From Bathymodiolus brooksi (taxonomy: Eukaryota > Mollusca > Bivalvia > Mytilida > Modiolidae): 64,000 bases of DNA. The stretch is from the NCBI GenBank assembly GCA_963680875.1, contig OY804579.1, positions 57,053,718-57,117,717 on the forward strand, read 5' to 3'. Each line of letters opens with the position of its first letter. Positions within the stretch are counted from its first letter, which is position 1. Below the pieces are notes generated by a model. The model was not told the origin of the DNA. It saw only the letters and a program-made list of their open reading frames with translations, and did not search any database. The position numbers and the translations under genes are program-made. This document shows positions 1 through 10,700 of the stretch, piece by piece.

Positions 1-200
1 TCATAGGAATGCTGACTCCGTTGAAAAACACGCTCATCAAACATAATAAATATGATATGTCAGAGTTTCAGAGAACTTTTTGTTTGAACCAGAGCAGATT
101 AGAGATCATAAGATGTGTATTCCCTCTGTACGATATTGAAAAATCCTTGTTTGGCTATTGATAATCCCCAGAGTGGCTTAGGAGGAGATATGGATTAAAT
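1..200. other. Unassigned sequence at the window edge
   Basis: AT-rich DNA with no recognisable coding, RNA or repeat signature. Confidence 0.4.
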
Positions 201-420
201 AATTGATTGTTGTTTAACACCAAATGAGCAATGTTACAATGAAATGATGATGATGTCTGATATTATCCTGATTCTGAACCAACCAGTCTTTGCTCTTACT
301 CCTTAAAGCTGCATGCTTAGCATAGAAGCAACTAATACTAATTTTAGTCTTTGGTTTGACTGGGGATTGAACTCATGATATATAGTTTTGAACTCAGTTT
401 TTATGCTGTCATAATCAAGA
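201..420 (-). repeat. SINE family C, degraded copy
   Basis: Similar to the full-length copy at 5130-5539: it shares the 'attgattgttgtttaa' start, the 'gaaccaaccagtctt' middle and the 'actggggattgaactcatga' end. Read on the minus strand, the right end is the tRNA-like head with a B-box-like stretch. It is more diverged than the other copy and shows no clear target-site duplication. Confidence 0.5.
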
Positions 421-820
421 TCTAAGTATGGAGCAGACCAGCTGGTACCCATTGGATCTTTTAATTTCAAGTTCATTGAGATATATCAGATGCAAGCTGT
501 ACAAAAGTTCATCATGATCCAGGTATATTTTTTTTTTTTTCAAATTAATTGACTAGAATGAAAAACATCAACAGAATTAACAAATTAACAACTTTTAATG
601 ACAGAAATTAAAAATAAATAAACATGTATATGCTTGATGAATATGACAGAACAAAATGTGTAATTTATAAAACAAAAGTGGCACATATCTAGCACTAATT
701 AGAACCTTTACCTCTGATAACATTACTATAAAATGGCAGTGACTATTTTTGTGCTTCTACATCTTAGAAACACAAGCCTCTAAACAAACAAGACACTTAC
801 TTGGAATTAGGGGGGGGGGG

Positions 821-975
821 TTAGGGTTATGGTGTTTAACACCACTTTCAACAATATTTCAGCTATAACGTGGCGATCAGTTTTATTAGTGTAGGAAACC
901 GGAGTACCCAGAGAAAACCACCAACCTGCCGCAGATCACGGATAAACTTTATCACATAATGTTGTATTGAGTAAT
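821..975 (-). repeat. SINE family A, head-truncated copy
   Basis: Family A is the commonest repeat of the window. The tail (left end here) reads as the 'ttagggttatggtgtttaa' type. The body contains 'actttcaacaatatttcag' and 'aaaccggagtacccagagaa'. The tRNA-like head is missing in this copy, which breaks off near 975. A run of ten G precedes the tail. Confidence 0.75.
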
Positions 976-1452
976 CCTGCTTGAAGTGGATTAATAATGT
1001 CAATTACATATCATAAATATGTGTGCAAACATTCTGCAAACTTTAAAAAATCTGCATAAAAAACTTGATAAGTGATTGTATAATCTAGGTTCTGTCTACT
1101 GAAAATGTATTTGAAAAATAGTTTCATATGTCATACAGTATTTTCTGTAAAAATTGATTCTCATCATTAACAGGTCACACATACACCTGGTATATGTCCA
1201 TATTTCATCAGCAACCGTTACATTCCTGACAATTTTACAAACAACCATTCAAGTAATGTGTTCTGAAGAAAAAAAGGTTTTTTTTCACAATCTTTTAAAT
1301 ATCAAATTCATTTAATCCACCACTTGAAGAAAAAACATAACAAAACAAAAACAAAAAACTGTTGGTTGGACACATACACTGCTCAACCTATGACACATAT
1401 CGCTAATATGCCTATACTTTTATGCAGTGGAAAATACTAAAATAATATAATA

Positions 1453-1458
1453 TTTATT
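1453..1458 (-). promoter_or_regulatory. Candidate polyadenylation signal of the CSGALNACT gene
   Basis: On the minus strand this reads AATAAA, about 0.9 kb past the stop codon at 2363. The space between (1459-2362) is AT-rich, lacks recognisable coding sequence and would be the 3' UTR. AATAAA is easily found by chance in DNA this AT-rich, so the call is tentative. Confidence 0.3.
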
Positions 1459-2362
1459 TTTGCTCAAAAAGGATAATATCTCCATAAATAAACTCTACAA
1501 TCGCAAAAAAAAATTTGTATAAGAATTATTTTAACAACAAAGCAACATGTAACTGTCAAAATTACAACAAAAAAAATACATGAAAGGGACCTTCTGTTTG
1601 ACATTTGCATAATGCAATATACCCGTATGTGTAGGTACGGTATATATTTTAGATTTTAAAAAGAAATAAAGTTGTGACGTGGCACAATGTATTTTCAATT
1701 ATTTATACAATGATAAAGAAATAGCTCTATTATAGAACAAAAATCAAAATCAAAAAAATAATTTTAAATTATGTTATAATAGTGTGTAGACAGTTTATAA
1801 AAACACCAAATGATAATTGACAAATGAGAGGAAAGAACACTAAAAAAAACCTTATAAAGCTGATCATCAAACAATAGGGACATTGAAACAACAGGTTTTT
1901 TAATAAAATTTTAATCTATAGATAAATTAAAAAAAAGTTTTGATTCGAAAAAGTTAATTCTGTCATTTTTTAATAAATTGCCAGCAGATCTAGAAATGGA
2001 CAGAAGTACAAAAACATGGGCAGTCATATAAAAATGCAACATTTTCCAATTGTAAAAATATTAATAAATACTGGTGCATTGTTGATAAAAAAAAAAAAAA
2101 AAATATACAAGTAAAAATTGTTTACATGACAGATACTAATACTGAACTCAGATGACAAAATAAGACAATTATGAAATATCTGGACAAGTCACATAAAATA
2201 ACATTTGCATTAATGGTGGGATCATATGAACAAAATTGTGACAGTTTTTCATTTCATGTGCAAGTATAGAGATGCTTGAGAATCAGTGGTATGAATAAAG
2301 GAAATGGGAGACATTCATACACAATGTCCTTTGGATTTCATACATGTATATTAAACACAATG

Positions 2363-4012
2363 TTATACAGATCTGTGCTGCCCTTTATTTTTGTCATGGT
2401 ACATTACATTAGTGACGTTTTTCCTGAGATTATTATCAGTTTGATTTTTATGGTTTTTCATCTCGTCTTTAAATGCTAAAAATCCAAGTTGTGCATGAGA
2501 GGCTTCAGATAATGCTTTTGAACGTATGCAACCTTGATATTGGTCCATTGGCAGTTTTGGGTCACAATATTTTTCGTGCCACAAGTGAAATATTCCTGGG
2601 TCTGTGGCTCTCATGACCATAAAATGACTTCGAACATACTTTTTATAAAGAGCAACGTCTTCTCCTCCCCAACCATTAAATGTTGCATCAAATCCTTTCG
2701 TCGCCATAAAATCAGATCTATATTGACACGTCATTCCGTAGCCAAAGTCTCGCCAAAATCCTGTTTGTTTTGAGATAATAAGTTGATCCTTTTCAGGAGG
2801 AATAGGGTATCCTTGTAATGTGTAAACAACCTTTGGATTGTAGAGACTAAATACAATAGGATAATAAACTTTCTTGGTCCTGTCTGTGTTGAGACGACAA
2901 CGTTCAAGAAACTCAAGTGAGAAAACGATGTCAACATCACAGAGAAATAAAATCACATCACCATTTTTCCAGTTCTGAACACCCACTTGTAATCCCCGTC
3001 CCCGTGAGAAGTTTTCATTTAAGTTTATGAGACGGAGGTGTTTATATCCAGTGTTTTTAGCAACAGAAGACATAATATTTTTGGCTTCCATAAGTCCTTC
3101 ACTACCAAAATATACAACTGTCAAAAATACTCTTTTGTCTTTTAAAATAACAATTTCTGTAAATCGATTCATAAACTGAAGAAACGAGTCGATGCGGTTT
3201 TTAAGCGGGAGAATTAAATTGATCCATTCTTGTCCTGTATTTACAGATGTTGAAGACACAGATAAAAGTGGTCCGAAAGGTCTCATTACAATCACTTTGG
3301 AATACCGACTTTTGTCGGTTAAAAATTCTAAATTTCGGAAATATAGTTCATATTGTGTGCCTGAGGTAGAATGTGCCCTATACACTCCTTCAACAAATTC
3401 ACTAAAAGAATATAATTTAGAGTTCTCTGGTCTGTGTTTGTTTAAAAGGTCTATACTAAATGATATGACTTCGTGTAAATCTTTACGTTTCAGTCCTATT
3501 GGCTTTTCAACAACTCTTTTTCCCAGTCCAGGGTCCACTAGGTATATCCTGTTTAACGTAAATCTATTAAAGGCAGTGATCTCATATTCAGTTTTCATTT
3601 CCACACCATGTAAAATTTCTGCTGCTTTCAGTTTCTGTTCAAAATATTTTTGCATTTCACCAGATACATTGACTTGCTTGTATGTTGTTTCACTGATACC
3701 TTCAATAACAATTTCAGAAGGGGTCGCTTTAGGTGTTGAAACATTTTGAATTTTAAAGTTTTGCTGCCGTATTGAATCTTCTAATGCAGTTATTTTTCCT
3801 TGTAGTTCGTCAATTTTGTTTTGATATTTTCTTTCTGTTTCTTCTATGACATCACCAAACAGTTCCCTAGATTTGATATGGTTATCTTGAGAGATTGGGA
3901 GGCCTGTTTGATTGGATTCCAAGTCAATGTATAGGCCACATTTAGCAACATATAGCATGGTTAAGGCTGACAACAGAAACAATAAAAGAAGGACCCTTGG
4001 CATCAGCTTCAT
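2363..4012 (-). CDS. CSGALNACT: Chondroitin sulfate N-acetylgalactosaminyltransferase (single coding exon)
   Basis: Transfers GalNAc from UDP-GalNAc to the glycosaminoglycan linker and to growing chondroitin chains in the Golgi lumen. The 549 residues match the animal family (about 530-545 aa in vertebrates) along their length. Seen: short cytosolic tail, signal-anchor about residues 5-25, a charged coiled-coil-like stem about 51-90, then the catalytic region. Landmarks are RPFGP (244-248), NFSRGRGLQVG (334-344), the metal-binding DVD (359-361), TGFWRDFGYGMTCQYRSDF (417-435), the GT7-type WGGED (448-452) and HLWHEKYC (476-483). Sequons include N34, N90, N115, N334, N523 and N532. The ATG at 4012 is preceded by an in-frame TAA 21 bases upstream and has G at -3. 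All key residues are present and there is no frameshift, so it looks functional. The uninterrupted coding exon is notable because the vertebrate genes are split. Vertebrate paralogues 1 and 2 cannot be told apart here. Confidence 0.96.
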   Translation of the reverse strand: MKLMPRVLLLLFLLSALTMLYVAKCGLYIDLESNQTGLPISQDNHIKSRELFGDVIEETERKYQNKIDELQGKITALEDSIRQQNFKIQNVSTPKATPSEIVIEGISETTYKQVNVSGEMQKYFEQKLKAAEILHGVEMKTEYEITAFNRFTLNRIYLVDPGLGKRVVEKPIGLKRKDLHEVISFSIDLLNKHRPENSKLYSFSEFVEGVYRAHSTSGTQYELYFRNLEFLTDKSRYSKVIVMRPFGPLLSVSSTSVNTGQEWINLILPLKNRIDSFLQFMNRFTEIVILKDKRVFLTVVYFGSEGLMEAKNIMSSVAKNTGYKHLRLINLNENFSRGRGLQVGVQNWKNGDVILFLCDVDIVFSLEFLERCRLNTDRTKKVYYPIVFSLYNPKVVYTLQGYPIPPEKDQLIISKQTGFWRDFGYGMTCQYRSDFMATKGFDATFNGWGGEDVALYKKYVRSHFMVMRATDPGIFHLWHEKYCDPKLPMDQYQGCIRSKALSEASHAQLGFLAFKDEMKNHKNQTDNNLRKNVTNVMYHDKNKGQHRSV

Positions 4013-4081
4013 TTCACTAGGTTTTGGTCTTTAGTCAACTCTTCCACTTTCTTCCTCGTCATATCTGTCTATGGACTAAAC
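4013..4081 (-). other. 5' UTR part of the CSGALNACT coding exon with upstream 3' splice site
   Basis: Reading on the minus strand, a pyrimidine-rich tract (TATTTTTTCTGTTTACTTG) ends in AG at 4083-4082, giving a good 3' splice acceptor. The exon would start at 4081, 69 bases before the ATG. The leader contains an in-frame stop, so it is non-coding. This implies at least one further 5' exon at higher coordinates. Splice-site quality is judged by eye. Confidence 0.5.
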
Positions 4082-4283
4082 CTTCAAGTAAACAGAAAAA
4101 ATATTACACATTTGAATACTGATTTTCTTCCAACAAGACAATATTATAATTTATCACATATGTATAAGTAATAACATCAATTTTGTCCATACGTAAACAC
4201 TGGAAATGCCACAGCGATATCAGCCCATGGGCAGATATCAGGGCAAAACTCTGATAACATGATATCAAGCCTCTTTATAAATA

Positions 4284-4530
4284 GAAAAGAGGAAATGGGC
4301 ATGGATTGGCCACACACTGAGGAAAACACCAAGCAGCATCACCAGACAGGCCCTTAAATGGAACCCACAAGGCAAAAGAAGCAGAGGATGACCAAGAAAC
4401 ACCTGGCGTTGGGTCAGAATTGAAAGAGCAGGGACACAACTGGAACTCGGCAGAAAAACTAGCGCCAAATCGAGTTAGATGGAGGGAGTTCGTCAATGGC
4501 CTATGCTCCCCAGCGGAGCAAAGGGCTTAA
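4284..4530 (+). pseudogene. C-terminal tail of a LINE reverse-transcriptase ORF
   Basis: Translating from 4284 gives [13 protein letters not shown], then [17 protein letters not shown], a stop, PRNTWRWV, and in another frame WREFVNGLCSPAEQRA before TAA at 4528. The 'WxWIGHxLR ... RGRPRxTWRR' pattern is the characteristic end of endonuclease-reverse-transcriptase proteins of non-LTR retrotransposons that are common in invertebrate genomes. It has at least one in-frame stop and a frameshift, so it is dead. Only the extreme 3' end is present, as expected of a 5'-truncated LINE copy. Confidence 0.75.
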
Positions 4531-4554
4531 AGTAAAAGTAAGTTATAAATAGAA

Positions 4555-4832
4555 CAATGCATGCCTTTCTCCATATCAGGACTGTTATCATCCCTCAACC
4601 GATATCGATTACTCATATCCATATAAGTTTGGTGTCTGTGTGGGAAGTTAATTTTGTTCTTTTTAATAAAATTCAATGTTGAAATATGTGATAAATAGAT
4701 TAATGCATACCTTTTGCAATATCAGGACTGTTATCATCCCTCAACTGATATCGACCCTCGGGCTAAAGCCCTCTAGCCGATATCGGTTACTCGGGATGAT
4801 AACAGTCCATATATGGAAAAGGGCATGCATTA
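4555..4832. mobile_element. Hairpin MITE, one complete (4701-4832) and one half copy (4555-4640)
   Basis: In 4701-4832 the left arm 'atgcatacctttt ... caggactgttatcatccc' is mirrored by the right arm 'gggatgataacagtcc ... aaaagggcatgcat', with 'gatatcg' elements and an AT/GC-mixed loop between. The half copy at 4555-4640 repeats the left arm. No coding capacity. Such snap-back elements are non-autonomous DNA transposons, but no target-site duplication was recognised. Confidence 0.6.
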
Positions 4833-4840
4833 TACTATAA

Positions 4841-5116
4841 TTATCTGTAATTTTGACATTTTTCCATAGATCTCACAGAGTGATATTGTCAGTATCAACG
4901 ATATGACTGATATCATTCATCAGTCAGTGTGATGTCAAACACTTTATCACGTTACTGATTAAAACAATAAAGTCAGTTTTTAAGGTCTCGACATACATCA
5001 TCACTAGTACAGTACAGCTTGTCCTATTGAACTAGTGATAATGTATGTCTTTACCTTCATAACTGCTGTTATTCTGTATATAAACTGGACAATATTGTCA
5101 TGTTTAGGTATATTTA
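4841..5116. other. Unassigned AT-rich spacer
   Basis: Contains a local inverted pair around 'atcactagtaca' and 'gaactagtgat' (about 5000-5040). Nothing else recognisable. Confidence 0.35.
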
Positions 5117-5129
5117 TGTAAGAAAAGGA

Positions 5130-5539
5130 GCGAGTGAGTTATTGATTGTTGTTTAATGTCAAGTGAAGAATTTTTCAGCTATAACATGGCGAGACGTTAC
5201 TTTTAAATGAGATGGTGATCGATGATATCTGTTTTGTACTAGACCTACAAGCTGATTTGGATTTTTTTAGTGGTAGCTCAATGAAACAACAGTCCACAGG
5301 CAAGATGTGTCATTCCACTCTGCACATTATCCTGACTCTGAGCCAACCAGTCTGTTCTTACTGCTTAATGCTATATCCCAACTCTGAACCAGCAAGTCTG
5401 TCCTTACTGCTGTATGCTATGTTTACCGTTGAGAAACAATAAATACCAATTTTATAGTCTTTGATTTTACCTGACCAGGGATCAAGCCCATGATCGATAA
5501 CAGTTGAGATGACCATTACACCACTGTAAAAGGTGGTCT
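5130..5539 (-). repeat. SINE family C, full-length copy with 13-bp target-site duplication
   Basis: Flanked by a perfect direct repeat TGTAAGAAAAGGA at 5117-5129 and 5540-5552, the mark of target-primed insertion. On the minus strand the head resembles a tRNA gene: an A-box-like TGGTGTAATGG about 10 bases in, and a B-box-like GGGCTTGATCCC. The body has an internal repeat around 'gaaccagcaagtctgtcctt' and the family ends with 'gtttaatgtca'. The perfect duplication suggests a fairly recent insertion compared with the copy at 201-420. Confidence 0.7.
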
Positions 5540-5552
5540 TGTAAGAAAAGGA

Positions 5553-6811
5553 TTTTGAAATTGAAATATTTTTAGTTACTGGTAGTATATGTTTTGAATT
5601 GTCATTAATGTCTTCAGGATATAAAACAGATATGACCTATCAAAAGCATGACCTTATTTTGAGCTATACTCGTCACTGATGACCTCATTGTAACTGTCAT
5701 ATTAAGGACAGCAATAAGAGTGCATTTTCTGTTTGGATGTATCATATGTGATGTTAAATTTTGTCCAAAACAGATATCAGATGATAACTTGTACTATGTA
5801 TCAGTCCTCAAGATGAGCACCGGTCCTCTGGCCCAAGACCAGTAAAACTTTGTTTGGACCAGTCAATTTTTCAGATTTTTTATTGAGAACTATAAAAAAA
5901 AATTAATTCAAAAATTTTATTCGTACCAGTAAATTCACATTTTCATTTCGAGGGCTGAGATTATGTATACAAACTACCAGTTGCTATGTAATAATGATTT
6001 TACTGCTAATCAAACAAGATGCATGAGTAAATTAGTAAATTTTATAATACTGAACTTTTCACAATAAACATATTTTCAGAGGAAACAAGTATCACGTAGG
6101 TATTGCCAAAGCAACAGCTTACCTTAATTTTGATTAAATTTCAAAGTGGTATTTAAATCCTATATAAAATTTTATAAAGTCATTGCTACAAGCATGCTCC
6201 AAGAATGATTAATTAAAACTAACAGAAATTTTATCTTCTCTCCAGAGTATATGTTTGTTTTAGAATATTAATAGGCATTTTTCATCCAATATGTTCTTTT
6301 TTTTTCACCGATATAAATAAATATTAATGATTACATAAGCCGACAGATAACACTAAAAACAAAGGTGCTTTCAAACACTATGAATCCTCTGTGATTTAAC
6401 TTAAAAGTTTTGCAATCATTTTAAAATCAGTGACATAATACGTTTCAGATTTAACATCCGTTTTGAAAGAACAAAGCTTTAATCTCATCAAAGACATGTG
6501 TAATCCGTCTTTGTTTATGCCAAGCTGTCTTTATTACATCACAAGGAAATTTATATTGGCATCAGACAGACATCTTAAATTTATTTTCAATTTAAAAAGG
6601 TAAAAAATCCCCTTCAACAACTAATGTAGTCTTCAGAACAGTTGGTAATGACTAATCTGCTCTTAACAAACAAATGAATAAGAAAATAAATACTCAGTAA
6701 ATCTTAAACTGCATCAGAAAGCCACACTCAGTAAGTAAACATCATTTATCAAGACCATCTAGTGCAGACTGAGAATGATGTATCAGTTTAAGCTAATTCT
6801 TATTTCTAAAA
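5553..6811. other. AT-rich non-coding region with a small TIR element
   Basis: Mostly featureless. Positions 5803-5960 are a member of the CAGTCCTC family of short DNA elements also seen at 16482-17551 and 30652-30800. It starts 'cagtcctcaagatgagcacc' and ends with the inverted 'catttcgagggctgag'. Confidence 0.5.
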
Positions 6812-7003
6812 TATTGTATTTTAATCTTTGCAGACGTAAATCTTGGTTTTACAGTCGCAAATATCTGTTAACCTAGTTCGTCCCTAGCTTAACAAATCTT
6901 GGTTTTACAGTCGCAAATATCTGTTAACCTAGTTCGTCTCTAGCTTAACTCAATTTGTGACTGTAAAACTGATGATTTACATCTGCAAAGCTTAAAATAC
7001 AAT
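6812..7003. mobile_element. Hairpin MITE with an internal 56-bp tandem duplication
   Basis: The left end 'attgtattttaatctttgca' is mirrored by the right end 'tgcaaagcttaaaatacaat'. The inner stem 'ttttacagtcgcaaat' pairs with 'atttgtgactgtaaaa'. Inside, 6838-6893 is repeated almost exactly at 6894-6949, differing by about one base. Non-coding. Confidence 0.65.
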
Positions 7004-7532
7004 ACAGTTATCTCCTAATTTGTAATAAATAGACAGGTAGTCTCATATGCTACAAAGGGACATAATCTTAATATTTTTATAAGATTTGTCAGCTGCACTC
7101 AAATCAATCATTTAGTGTGTCAGCCTAAAATCTTTAAATCACAAAAAGTTGTGCAGTTTAATCACAACAACAAAATATCCAGCCTTTCAGTAGTCACCTG
7201 GGCTTTATACAAGAAGGATGTTGTGCTTGTGAGTCACTGTTAAGTTTAATCAGCCACTTCATTTAGACAGGACAGTCTTAAACAGATTCAAAATTATTTG
7301 ATTTGATAATGACATTTATAATAAATTGAGGACTGATAAAAGGCTGTAATTCCTCAAACTTGTTTGTTTTCTCCCTACCCAGGTTCTGGTCTGTACACAG
7401 ACCCCTTGTCTACTAAATCTACACCACTACCACCAATACCAAAATCCTGAATCAATGCCTGGTTGCTTTGGACAAATGACAATTTTGGAAAACAGACTAG
7501 GGTGACAGCAGCTTAATTTGGAATCATGTTAC

Positions 7533-7664
7533 ATTGTGGAAAAGAGTGCTTTTACTTACAGAAAGGCAGATTTTCATTGTGCAAAAAGAGTACTTTAACT
7601 TACAGAAAGACATATTTCCATTGTGCAAAAGAGTGCTTTAAGCATTAGAAACACAGATTTCCAT
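7533..7664. repeat. Three tandem copies of a 44-bp unit
   Basis: Each unit starts 'ttgtggaaaagagtgc' or a close variant and ends 'gatttcca'. It lies just left of the 5.45-kb minisatellite but has no evident sequence relation to it. Confidence 0.6.
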
Positions 7665-7723
7665 TAACAATATATGACATGAGGGCAGATGCACATTTCT
7701 ATATTTGCACAGAATGGAAAACT

Positions 7724-10700
7724 AACATTGAAAGAGACCACCCTACACACTATAACATTGAAAGAGACCACACTACACACTATAACATTGAAAGAGACCA
7801 CCATACACACTATAACATTGAAAGAGACCACCATACACACTATAACATTGAAAGAGACCACCATACACACTATAACATTGAAAGAGACCACCATACACAC
7901 TATAACATTGAAAGAGACCACACTACACACTATAACATTGAAAGAGACCACACTACACACTATAACATTGAAAGAGACCACCATACACACTATAACATTG
8001 AAAGAGACCACCATACACACTATAACATTGAAAGAGACCACCATACACACTATAACATTGAAAGAGACCACCATACACACTATAACATTGAAAGAGACCA
8101 CCATACACACTATAACATTGAAAGAGACCACACTACACACTATAACATTGAAAGAGACCACCATACACACTATAACATTGAAAGAGACCACACTACACAC
8201 TATAACATTGAAAGAGACCACCATACACACTATAACATTGAAAGAGACCACACTACACATTGAAAGAGACCACCCTACACACGATAACATTGAAAGAGAC
8301 CACCCTACACACTATAACATTGAAAGAGACCACCATACACACTATAACATTGAAAGAGACCACCATACACACTATAACATTGAAAGAGACCACACTACAC
8401 ACTATAACATTGAAAGAGACCACCATACACACTATAACATTGAAAGAGACCACCATACACACTATAACATTGAAAGAGACCACCATACACACTATAACAT
8501 TGAAAGAGACCACACTACACACTATAACATTGAAAGAGACCACACTACACACTATAACATTGAAAGAGACCACCATACACACTATAACATTGAAAGAGAC
8601 CACCATACACACTATAACATTGAAAGAGACCACCATACACACTATAACATTGAAAGAGACCACCATACACACTATAACATTGAAAGAGACCACCATACAC
8701 ACTATAACATTGAAAGAGACCACACTACACACTATAACATTGAAAGAGACCACCATACACACTATAACATTGAAAGAGACCACACTACACACTATAACAT
8801 TGAAAGAGACCACCATACACACTATAACATTGAAAGAGACCACACTACACATTGAAAGAGACCACCCTACACACGATAACATTGAAAGAGACCACCCTAC
8901 ACACTATAACATTGAAAGAGACCACCATACACACTATAACATTGAAAGAGACCACCATACACACTATAACATTGAAAGAGACCACACTACACACGATAAC
9001 ATTGAAAGAGACCACCATACACACTATAACATTGAAAGAGACCACACTACACACTATAACATTGAAAGAGACCACCATACACACTATAACATTGAAAGAG
9101 ACCACACTACACATTGAAAGAGACCACCATACACACTATAACATTGAAAGAGACCACCATACACACTATAACATTGAAAGAGACCACACTACACACTATA
9201 ACATTGAAAGAGACCACACTACACACTATAACATTGAAAGAGACCACCATACACACTATAACATTGAAAGAGACCACACTACACACTATAACATTGAAAG
9301 AGACCACCCTACACACTATAACATTGAAAGAGACCACACTACACATTGAAAGAGACCACCCTACACACTATAACATTGAATGAGACCACCCTACACACTA
9401 TAACATTGAAAGAGACCACCATACACACTATAACATTGAAAGAGACCACACTACACATTGAAAGAGACCACACTACACACTATAACATTGAAAGAGACCA
9501 CCATACACACTATAACATTGAAAGAGACCACCATACACACTATAACATTGAAAGAGACCACACTACACACTATAACATTGAAAGAGACCACACTACACAC
9601 TATAACATTGAAAGAGACCACACTACACATTGAAAGAGACCACCATACACACTATAACATTGAAAGAGACCACCATACACACTATAACATTGAAAGAGAC
9701 CACACTACACACTATAACATTGAAAGAGACCACCCTACACACTATAACATTGAAAGAGACCACACTACACACTATAACATTGAAAGAGACCACACTACAC
9801 ACTATAACATTGAAAGAGACCACCATACACACTATAACATTGAAAGAGACCACCATACACACTATAACATTGAAAGAGACCACCATACACACTATAACAT
9901 TGAAAGAGACCACACTACACACTATAACATTGAAAGAGACCACCATACACACTATAACATTGAAAGAGACCACCATACACACTATAACATTGAAAGAGAC
10001 CACACTACACATTGAAAGAGACCACCCTACACACTATAACATTGAAAGAGACCACCCTACACACTATAACATTGAAAGAGACCACCATACACACTATAAC
10101 ATTGAAAGAGACCACCATACACACTATAACATTGAAAGAGACCACACTACACACTATAACATTGAAAGAGACCACACTACACACTATAACATTGAAAGAG
10201 ACCACACTACACACTATAACATTGAAAGAGACCACACTACACATTGAAAGAGACCACCATACACACTATAACATTGAAAGAGACCACCATACACACTATA
10301 ACATTGAAAGAGACCACACTACACACTATAACATTGAAAGAGACCACCATACACACTATAACATTGAAAGAGACCACACTACACACTATAACATTGAAAG
10401 AGACCACCCTACACACTATAACATTGAAAGAGACCACCATACACACTATAACATTGAAAGAGACCACACTACACACTATAACATTGAAAGAGACCACACT
10501 ACACACTATAACATTGAAAGAGACCACACTACACACTATAACATTGAAAGAGACCACACTACACACTATAACATTGAAAGAGACCACACTACACATTGAA
10601 AGAGACCACACTACACATTGAAAGAGACCACCATACACACTATAACATTGAAAGAGACCACCATACACACTATAACATTGAAAGAGACCACACTACACAC

